Both the position numbers and the translations under genes were made by a program. Positions 1 through 4,981 of a stretch of DNA of 7,064 bases are shown here, piece after piece. The stretch is from Terriglobales bacterium (GTDB taxonomy: Bacteria; Acidobacteriota; Terriglobia; Terriglobales; Acidobacteriaceae), in assembly GCA_015655365.1 (NCBI GenBank), contig JAATFE010000302.1, positions 1 through 7,064 on the forward strand, given 5' to 3'. Within the stretch, counting starts at the first letter, position 1. The number at the start of each line of letters is the position of its first letter. The notes below the pieces were generated by a model, which saw nothing but the letters and a program-made list of their open reading frames with translations, was not told the origin of the DNA and ran no database searches.

Positions 1-435
1 GAGGCGCTGAACGGCTGGCTGCGCAAGCACGCGTTGCAAAATCAGGGCGCTGGCTCGGCGCAAGCCTACGTTGGTTTGGCGAGCAGCGCTGTTATCGGGT
101 ATTACAGCCTGGCCGTCGGGCAAATTGAATATCTTGACGCGCCAGAGCGCCTGCAAAAGGGGCTTGCCCGCCACCCGGTGCCGATCATGCTGCTGGCCCG
201 TCTGGCGGTAGACAAAGGCTGGCAGAGAAAAGGCGTGTGCCGCGCCTTGCTGCGGGATGCCGTCTTGCGCACCCTGCAAGCCGCCGAAATCGCTGGCATC
301 CGCGCAATTGCCGTCCACGCAAAAGACGAGCAGGCGCGCCGCTACTACGAGCAATTCGACTTTGCCGCCTCCCCGACCGATCCGCTCCATCTGCTGGTGC
401 TGTTGAAAGATATTCGCAGGCATGTCGGAGTTTGA
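1..435 (+). CDS. GNAT-family N-acetyltransferase, TacT/AtaT-type toxin (5' end missing)
   Basis: The reading frame is open from base 1 to a TGA at 433-435, giving 144 codons. Toxins of this type are about 160-175 residues, so roughly 15-30 N-terminal residues lie off the window. Seen directly: an N-terminal ALNGWLRKHALQNQ stretch, then VIGYYSLA, then LLARLAVDKGWQRKGVC (193-240), which is the acetyl-CoA pyrophosphate loop, and RYYEQFDF near the end, supplying the Tyr expected to act as general acid. This order matches TacT/AtaT-like GNAT toxins, which by family knowledge acetylate the amino group of aminoacyl-tRNA and block translation. They are usually preceded by a ribbon-helix-helix (DUF1778) antitoxin, which would lie upstream of base 1. 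Odd points: the loop ends in Cys where Gly/Ala is usual, and the usual FGF is FDF. It could be a GNAT with another substrate, but the wording strongly favours the toxin group. Confidence 0.87.
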   Translation, partial: EALNGWLRKHALQNQGAGSAQAYVGLASSAVIGYYSLAVGQIEYLDAPERLQKGLARHPVPIMLLARLAVDKGWQRKGVCRALLRDAVLRTLQAAEIAGIRAIAVHAKDEQARRYYEQFDFAASPTDPLHLLVLLKDIRRHVGV

Positions 436-485
436 GGGAACTGCCCTGGCAATCCGGTAGTCGATGGAGCTCCAAGACCAAGCAG

Positions 486-500
486 GTATACAATGTATAC
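486..500. promoter_or_regulatory. Palindromic operator overlapping a -10 box upstream of the dinJ-yafQ pair
   Basis: GTATACAATGTATAC is a perfect odd-centred 15-bp palindrome made of two GTATAC half-sites around AAT. Inside it TACAAT (489-494) matches five of six bases of a sigma-70 -10 box, which would start transcription near 501, about 13 bases before the antitoxin start. I found no convincing -35 box 16-18 bases upstream. By analogy with RelB/DinJ systems, the antitoxin or antitoxin-toxin complex would bind here and repress its own operon. The palindrome is seen; the binding is inferred. Confidence 0.6.
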
Positions 501-502
501 AT

Positions 503-511
503 GAGGTGAGG
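503..511 (+). promoter_or_regulatory. Shine-Dalgarno of the antitoxin gene
   Basis: GAGGTGAGG lies just before the ATG at 514, with AGGTG ending about five bases from it. This purine-rich site is well placed for 514 and argues against the in-frame ATG at 526, for which it would be too far upstream. Confidence 0.7.
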
Positions 512-513
512 CA

Positions 514-774
514 ATGGCCAGCAGCATGGTTCATATCCGGGTCGATGGCGAAGTGAAGGACCGGGCGGCGGAGGCATTGGCTGCCATGGGCCTTACCGTT
601 TCCGACGCGGTGCGGCTGTTGCTGACTCGCATTGCCGCCGAAAAGGCCATGCCGTTTGAAGTGCGGGTTCCCAACCGCGCCACGCTCGCGGCCATCGAAG
701 CAGGGGAACGCGGCGAAGTCACCAAAGCGGCCAGCGTTGCTGCTATGATGGCTGACCTGAATGCGAACGATTGA
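514..774 (+). CDS. dinJ: Type II antitoxin, RelB/DinJ family
   Basis: An 86-residue protein. Residues 5-45 (VHIRVDGEVKDRAAEALAAM then GLTVSDAVRLLLTRIAAEKA) are the ribbon-helix-helix DNA-binding part typical of RelB/DinJ: a short beta strand carrying the operator-contacting residues, then two helices. The remainder, from PFEVRVPN onward, is the charged, flexible tail that in this family wraps around and inhibits the toxin. The length is usual for the family. It overlaps the downstream toxin gene by 14 bases, so the two are cotranscribed and probably translationally coupled, with antitoxin made first. The palindrome at 486-500 is the likely autoregulatory site. The symbol dinJ is chosen because the partner is YafQ-like; relB would be the alternative name. 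Confidence 0.9.
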   Translation: MASSMVHIRVDGEVKDRAAEALAAMGLTVSDAVRLLLTRIAAEKAMPFEVRVPNRATLAAIEAGERGEVTKAASVAAMMADLNAND

Positions 775-1045
775 GTGGACCTCGGCTTTCAAGCGCGACT
801 ACAAGCGGATCTTGGCGACGCCCCGGCACAGAGATATAGGGACTCTGCTCCCTGAGGTTGCCGGCCCGCTGGCGGAGGACCTGCCCCTCGCGGAGAACCT
901 TCGCGATCACGGCCTGGGCGGCAACTGGAAGGGCCATCGCGAGTGCCACCTGAAACCGGATCTGCTGCTGATCTACAAGCTTCCGGACGAGAAGACTCTG
1001 CGCCTAGTGCGCATGGGGTCGCATAGCGATTTGTTTGCGAAGTAA
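761..1045 (+). CDS. yafQ: Type II toxin, YafQ-family mRNA interferase
   Basis: A 94-residue RelE/ParE-superfamily protein. In E. coli YafQ the ribosome-dependent mRNA cleavage centre uses His50, His63, Asp67, His87 and Phe91. Here H50, H63, D67, H88 and F92 sit at matching places, in RDHGLGGNWKG, RECHLKPDLLLIYK and VRMGSHSDLF. All catalytic residues are therefore present and the toxin looks active. The start MRTIEWTSAFKRDYKR is the family's usual beginning. The gene has no strong Shine-Dalgarno of its own and begins inside the antitoxin gene, so its translation probably depends on ribosomes finishing that gene. By family knowledge it cuts mRNA in the ribosomal A site, preferring AAA-like codons, and is neutralised by the DinJ-type partner. 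No truncation or frameshift is seen. Confidence 0.93.
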   Translation: MRTIEWTSAFKRDYKRILATPRHRDIGTLLPEVAGPLAEDLPLAENLRDHGLGGNWKGHRECHLKPDLLLIYKLPDEKTLRLVRMGSHSDLFAK

Positions 1046-1105
1046 TCGCTCCGGCCACTGCCGCCGGCCTGTCGCACATGGAACTCCCGGCCGAGCCCCC
1101 GCTGC

Positions 1106-1119
1106 TAAACTGTCCTTAC
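1106..1119 (+). promoter_or_regulatory. Possible -10 element placed for a leaderless mfd transcript
   Basis: TAAACT (1106-1111) resembles a -10 box (TATAAT; four of six bases). Its expected start point, about seven bases downstream, falls at 1118-1120, at or next to the ATG at 1120. There is no Shine-Dalgarno before that ATG, nor before the in-frame ATG at 1078. No good -35 box is visible, so the call is tentative. Confidence 0.3.
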
Positions 1120-4100
1120 ATGATTCTCCCGTTCGTCCGCGATATTTTCGCGGAGCTGGAGCACTCTTCCGCGTTTGAGCGCGTTCGAAGGCATTTGAGC
1201 CTTGGTGCGGGGCGCAGGCGTGTCTCCGGATTGACCGCTACGGCCCGCGCGCTCTATCTCCCGCTGATGGCGCGGGCAGCCAAACAGCCGGTGATTGTTC
1301 TGGTGGCCGACAACAAGGCCGCCGAAACGCTGGAGCCCATGCTGCGCGCGGGCTGCGATTTGACCGGCGCGGTGGACCCTTCTCGCGTGATTCGCCTGCC
1401 GGCCCATGACGTGCTTCCCTTCGAAAATCTTTCCCCTCACCCCGACGTGCAGGAGCAGCGCGCCGCCGCCCTGTGGAAACTGGCCACCGGAGCCGTCTCC
1501 ATCCTCATTGCGCCGGTTGAGGCGGCGGCTTTGCGCCTGTTTGACCGCGACTACTACGCAGGTCTGGCCGTTCCGCTCAAGCGCGGCGAAGAGGTCGACG
1601 TCGAAATCCTTACCGGCCACCTGGCTTCGGTTGGTTATACGCAGATGGACCTGGTCGAGATGCCGGGCCAGTTCACGCGGCGCGGCGGAATCCTGGATGT
1701 TTACTCGCCCGAAGCAGACCGCCCCGTGCGCATCGAGTTTTTCGGCGACGAAATCGAGACCATCCGCACCTTCGACCCAGAAACGCAGCGCTCGCTGGCG
1801 CAGATGGACGAGACGCAGCTGGCGCCTTTGACCGAGACGCCGCTCACCGAGCGCCTTTTGACTGCGGTCCATGGGCGGCTCAACCGTCAGCGGGTTGAAG
1901 TTGAAGGCACCGTCGAAGACGAGGAGATGGCCGCCGATCTGGCTGCTGCCGGCGGGGTTAGCGTCTTTCCCGGATGGGAGTTCTTCTCCGCGGTGGCCGG
2001 GGCGGAGAAATCCTTGCTCACGCTCGTGCCCAAATGCGCCCTCTTTGTGGAAGAGCCGGCCATGGTGCGCAACCAGATCGAGCGCTGGTGGAACAAGGTC
2101 GAGCAGCGCCACGAGCGCTCGGGCATCGGCTCGCTGATTGGGCCGGAAGACATCTATCTGCGCCCCGAAGTGCTGCAAGAGATGCTCGATACCCACATGG
2201 GCCTGGACCTCGATCAACTGGGCGTGGTCGACGTGCTCGATGTGGACAACACTCTGGGCGAAATCGAGCTGAATACGCGGCCCACGGCGCGATTCCATGG
2301 CGCGATTCCCGTGCTCATCGAGCAGTTGAAGACCCTGATGGCGGAGGAGACACAGGTTGTGCTCGCCGGCCCCAATCAGGGCGAAGTGGAGCGGCTGGCC
2401 ACCGTGCTGCGCGAGTATCAGATTCCCTATCGCCTGGGCAGCCGCAACCCGCGTCCCGGCGAAACGGTGGTGGACGAAGCCAGCTTCATGGCCGGCGGTC
2501 CGCGCGCCCCCATCGTTGTGCGCACGCCACTGGCGGCGGGCGTCAGCTTCGGCGACTCCAATCTGGTGGTCTTCGGCGCCAACGATTTTTCCGACGATGC
2601 GGATGTGACGGCGCGGCCCGAACCCAAGCGCTCCAAGACGGCGGCCTTTGTCTCCGATTTCCGCGACCTGGCTGTCGGCGATTACGTGGTCCACGTGGAG
2701 CACGGCATCGCGCAATACCAGGGCCTGCGCGAGATTGCGCAAGACGGACTCACCGTCGAGTTCATGATCCTGGAGTTTGCCGAGCAGGCCAAGCTTTATG
2801 TGCCGCTGACCCGGCTCGACCTGATCCAGAAATACCGCTCCACGGATACCGGCCCTGCGCCGGTGCTGAACCGCCTCGGCTCGCAGCAGTGGACCAAGAC
2901 CAAGGCGCGCGTGCGCAAGGCCATCGAAGATATGTCCGGCGAGCTGTTGAAGCTCTACGCCGAACGGGCCACCGCGCAGGGAACTGCCTTCTCCAAAGAC
3001 AACGCCTTTCAGCGCGAGTTCGAAGATGCGTTCGACTACACCGAGACCGAGGACCAGCTTTCCGCCATCCGCGCCATCAAGTACGACATGGAGCAGACCA
3101 CGCCGATGGATCGGCTCCTCTGCGGCGATGTGGGTTACGGCAAGACGGAAGTGGCCATGCGCGCCGCCTTCAAAGCCGTGCAGGACGGCAAGCAAGTCGC
3201 AGTGCTCACGCCTACCACCATCTTGAGTTTTCAGCATTTCGAGACCTTCAAAAAGCGCTTTGCGCAGTTCCCCATCAACATCGAAATGATCTCGCGCTTC
3301 CGCACTGCGAAAGAGCAGAAGATCATCGTCGAGCGCGTCGAGCAGGGCAAGGTCGACATCCTTATCGGCACTCATCGGCTGCCTGCCAAGGACATCAAGT
3401 TTCAAGGCCTGGGACTGCTGATTGTCGACGAGGAGCAGCGCTTCGGCGTGCGCCACAAGGAGCGCCTCAAGCAGATGCGGCGCGCCATCGACGTGCTGGC
3501 CATGAGCGCCACGCCCATTCCGCGCACCCTACACATGTCGATGCTGGGGCTGAGGGATTTGAGCGTGATCGAGACGCCGCCCAAGGATCGCATGGCAATT
3601 CAAACCGTGGTGGCCAAGTTCGACGAGAAGATTGTGCGCTCGGCGGTCGAGGTGGAACTGGAGCGCGGCGGCCAGGTTTACTTTGTTCACAACCGCGTCG
3701 AAACCATCTACGAAATCGCCGCGCGCATTCAGGAGTTGGTGCCCGCGGCGCGCGTCTGCGTGGGTCACGGCCAGATGGGCGAGAGCGAGTTGGAAAAGGT
3801 GATGCTGGCCTTCATGCGCCACGACTACGACGTGCTGGTGGCTACAACGATTATCGAAAACGGTCTCGACATTCCGCTGGCGAATACCATGCTGATCAAT
3901 CGCGCCGACCGTCACGGCCTCAGCGAGTTATACCAGCTTCGCGGCCGCGTAGGCCGCTCCAATCGCCGCGCCTATGCGTACCTGCTGATCCCGCCCGAGA
4001 AAGAGCTGACGGAGATTGCGCGCAGACGTTTGGCTGCATTGAAAGAGTTCAGCGACCTGGGCGCAGGCTTCAAGATTGCCGCGCTCGACTTGGAGTTGCG

Positions 4101-4680
4101 CGGCGCGGGCAACATGCTGGGCGGCGAGCAGAGTGGCCACATCGAAGCGGTGGGCTTCGAGCTTTACACTTCCATGCTGGAGCAGGCGGTCAAGGAGATG
4201 AAGGGCGAATCGAGCGAAGAGCGCCCGGTGACGCAGCTCAACCTGGGCATGTCGCTGCGCATCGACGAGAGCTACGTGCCCGAAGAAAACCAGCGCCTGC
4301 GCCTCTACAAGAAGATTGCCGGCGCTGCCAGCGAAACCGCATTGGCCGAGGTGCGCGCGGAGATGGAAGACCGCTATGGCGCGCCTCCCGACGCCACGGT
4401 TTACCTGCTCGAAGCATCTTTGATACGCATCGAGTGCGAGCGTATGGGCATTGCGCAAATCGATCGCAAGCGCGCCGAGTTGCAGATTCGGTTCATGGAA
4501 AACGCCGCAGTCGATCCGCAGCACCTGATGCGGATGGTGGCCAGAAACGCCAAGCGCGGCGCGCAGTTCACACCGCAGGGCTTGTTGAAGTATCCTTTGG
4601 CTGCCACGCGTTCCGACGAAATTCTGCTCGAGATTCACGAAGTGCTTGACCAACTGGTTCCCGAGACGGCGAATGCATAA
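1120..4680 (+). CDS. mfd: Transcription-repair coupling factor Mfd
   Basis: 1186 residues from the chosen start, against about 1150-1180 in E. coli and B. subtilis. Mfd binds RNA polymerase stalled at DNA damage, pushes it off with its ATP-driven translocase and recruits UvrA. Domains in order: a UvrB-like N-terminal module (to about 330) with LPAHDVLPFENLSPHP (from 93) and RRGGILDVYS (187-196), lacking a P-loop as usual; a CarD-like RNA polymerase-interaction domain (about 510-573, GDYVVHVEHGIAQY); helicase motifs GDVGYGKT (669-676, Walker A K675), DEEQ (770-773), SATPIPRT (796-803) and QLRGRVGR (939-946); the RecG-like TRG region (about 965-1015); and the C-terminal TRCF domain (about 1035-1125, RIDESYVPEENQRLRLYKK). 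All key residues are intact. An in-frame ATG at 1078 would add 14 residues; 1120 is preferred because MILPFVRDIFAELE is where I recall related Acidobacteriota proteins starting. It appears to be its own transcription unit. Confidence 0.97.
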   Translation: MILPFVRDIFAELEHSSAFERVRRHLSLGAGRRRVSGLTATARALYLPLMARAAKQPVIVLVADNKAAETLEPMLRAGCDLTGAVDPSRVIRLPAHDVLPFENLSPHPDVQEQRAAALWKLATGAVSILIAPVEAAALRLFDRDYYAGLAVPLKRGEEVDVEILTGHLASVGYTQMDLVEMPGQFTRRGGILDVYSPEADRPVRIEFFGDEIETIRTFDPETQRSLAQMDETQLAPLTETPLTERLLTAVHGRLNRQRVEVEGTVEDEEMAADLAAAGGVSVFPGWEFFSAVAGAEKSLLTLVPKCALFVEEPAMVRNQIERWWNKVEQRHERSGIGSLIGPEDIYLRPEVLQEMLDTHMGLDLDQLGVVDVLDVDNTLGEIELNTRPTARFHGAIPVLIEQLKTLMAEETQVVLAGPNQGEVERLATVLREYQIPYRLGSRNPRPGETVVDEASFMAGGPRAPIVVRTPLAAGVSFGDSNLVVFGANDFSDDADVTARPEPKRSKTAAFVSDFRDLAVGDYVVHVEHGIAQYQGLREIAQDGLTVEFMILEFAEQAKLYVPLTRLDLIQKYRSTDTGPAPVLNRLGSQQWTKTKARVRKAIEDMSGELLKLYAERATAQGTAFSKDNAFQREFEDAFDYTETEDQLSAIRAIKYDMEQTTPMDRLLCGDVGYGKTEVAMRAAFKAVQDGKQVAVLTPTTILSFQHFETFKKRFAQFPINIEMISRFRTAKEQKIIVERVEQGKVDILIGTHRLPAKDIKFQGLGLLIVDEEQRFGVRHKERLKQMRRAIDVLAMSATPIPRTLHMSMLGLRDLSVIETPPKDRMAIQTVVAKFDEKIVRSAVEVELERGGQVYFVHNRVETIYEIAARIQELVPAARVCVGHGQMGESELEKVMLAFMRHDYDVLVATTIIENGLDIPLANTMLINRADRHGLSELYQLRGRVGRSNRRAYAYLLIPPEKELTEIARRRLAALKEFSDLGAGFKIAALDLELRGAGNMLGGEQSGHIEAVGFELYTSMLEQAVKEMKGESSEERPVTQLNLGMSLRIDESYVPEENQRLRLYKKIAGAASETALAEVRAEMEDRYGAPPDATVYLLEASLIRIECERMGIAQIDRKRAELQIRFMENAAVDPQHLMRMVARNAKRGAQFTPQGLLKYPLAATRSDEILLEIHEVLDQLVPETANA

Positions 4681-4702
4681 CGCGTGTTTCAAGGGATCGT
4701 TT

Positions 4703-4731
4703 TGTGTCAGGGCACGACTTCAGTCGCGCCG
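4703..4731 (+). repeat. REP-like palindromic repeat, copy 1
   Basis: A 29-base unit that matches the reverse complement of 4848-4876 at 27 of 29 positions. Its core is GGCACGACT-TC-AGTCGCGCC (4711-4730), a near-perfect palindrome with one A/C mismatch, flanked on the left by GTCA. It begins 23 bases after the mfd stop. It could also protect the mfd mRNA 3' end, but no T-run follows, so it is not a classical intrinsic terminator. Confidence 0.75.
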
Positions 4732-4814
4732 CAGAGGACAGGAAGAACAATGGGCTTTAGAGGTTGCGGAAAAAGGGTTGATTCTATGCGAAGCCGGTCG
4801 AGGGCGTCCCTCAG

Positions 4815-4826
4815 GGGCTAAAGCCC
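4815..4826. repeat. Short palindrome GGGCTAAAGCCC
   Basis: A 5-bp stem around AA, immediately downstream of another small inverted repeat at 4800-4812. It is part of the palindrome-rich spacer and probably a second type of REP core. The half CTAAAGCCC is repeated in inverse at 4752-4760. Confidence 0.5.
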
Positions 4827-4847
4827 GCGTTGATTTTGAAGCATTTA

Positions 4848-4876
4848 CGGCACGACTGAAGTCGTGCCCTGACGCA
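4848..4876 (-). repeat. REP-like palindromic repeat, copy 2 (inverted relative to copy 1)
   Basis: The inverted partner of 4703-4731. Its core GGCACGACTGAAGTCGTGCC (4849-4868) is a perfect 9-bp stem around a two-base centre, followed by CTGAC, the complement of the GTCAG that precedes copy 1. Sequence identity with copy 1 (27/29, inverted) is counted directly. Confidence 0.8.
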
Positions 4877-4886
4877 TATCGCCCAT

Positions 4887-4916
4887 TTGCCCGTGTTTTT
4901 CCGCAACCTGTATAGC
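4887..4916 (+). promoter_or_regulatory. Weak candidate promoter for the DUF885 gene
   Basis: TTGCCC (4887-4892) and TATAGC (4911-4916) are 18 bases apart, each matching the sigma-70 consensus at four of six positions. The start point would be near 4923, leaving a leader of about 59 bases. The right arm of the 14-bp inverted repeat lies in the spacer. A TTGACG at 4938-4943 has no good -10 partner. Confidence 0.25.
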
Positions 4917-4981
4917 CAATAGTTGTGGAACCATTTTTTGACGCGCACTGTCAGAATCAACTCTGGAAAAAGCGAGATACC

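Larger units (their letters stand above)
4703..4876. mobile_element. REPIN-like non-autonomous element in the mfd downstream spacer
   Basis: Two inverted 29-base palindromic repeats enclose 116 bases that contain further short palindromes: GAGGG-CGT-CCCTC (4800-4812) and GGGCT-AA-AGCCC (4815-4826), plus GGGCTTTAG (4752-4760), which matches the complement of CTAAAGCCC at 4818-4826. Two REP units in inverted orientation within a few hundred bases is the layout of a REPIN, a non-autonomous element thought to be moved by RAYT (REP-associated Y1 HUH) transposases. I recall similar CACGACT/AGTCGTG and GGGCTAAAGCCC strings as very common between Acidobacteriota genes, but could not check this. No transposase lies in the window. 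Confidence 0.5.
4761..4909. repeat. 14-bp inverted repeat pair (4761-4774 and 4896-4909)
   Basis: AGGTTGCGGAAAAA at 4761-4774 is the exact reverse complement of TTTTTCCGCAACCT at 4896-4909, 121 bases apart. The pair overlaps the REPIN-like structure in a staggered way: the left arm is inside the two palindromes, the right arm 20 bases outside. It may mark a larger or rearranged element, or simply be two copies of another short repeat. Confidence 0.55.

Noticed and set aside
501..509. Two-codon mini open frame ATG AGG TGA just before the antitoxin gene
   Set aside because: It has no Shine-Dalgarno of its own and overlaps the one for the real gene; most likely coincidence of the operator and ribosome site.
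1105..3456. 783-codon open frame on the minus strand opposite mfd
   Set aside because: It is a shadow of GC-rich codon use in mfd; its translation is repetitive in H, L, G and R with no recognisable domain, while the + strand encodes a complete Mfd.
1974..4649. 891-codon + strand open frame in another phase of mfd
   Set aside because: It overlaps mfd completely; the translation is Arg/Ala/Gly-rich low-complexity text with no motifs.
3928..4692. 254-codon minus-strand frame over the end of mfd
   Set aside because: It lies antisense to the conserved TRG and TRCF regions of Mfd and has no recognisable domain.
4711..4730. Intrinsic terminator for mfd
   Set aside because: The hairpin has no following T-run and is better explained as a copy of the repeat found inverted at 4848-4876.
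4646..4915. 89-codon frame across the mfd end and the repeat spacer
   Set aside because: It consists of the end of mfd in another phase plus palindromic repeats; no ribosome site or conserved wording.
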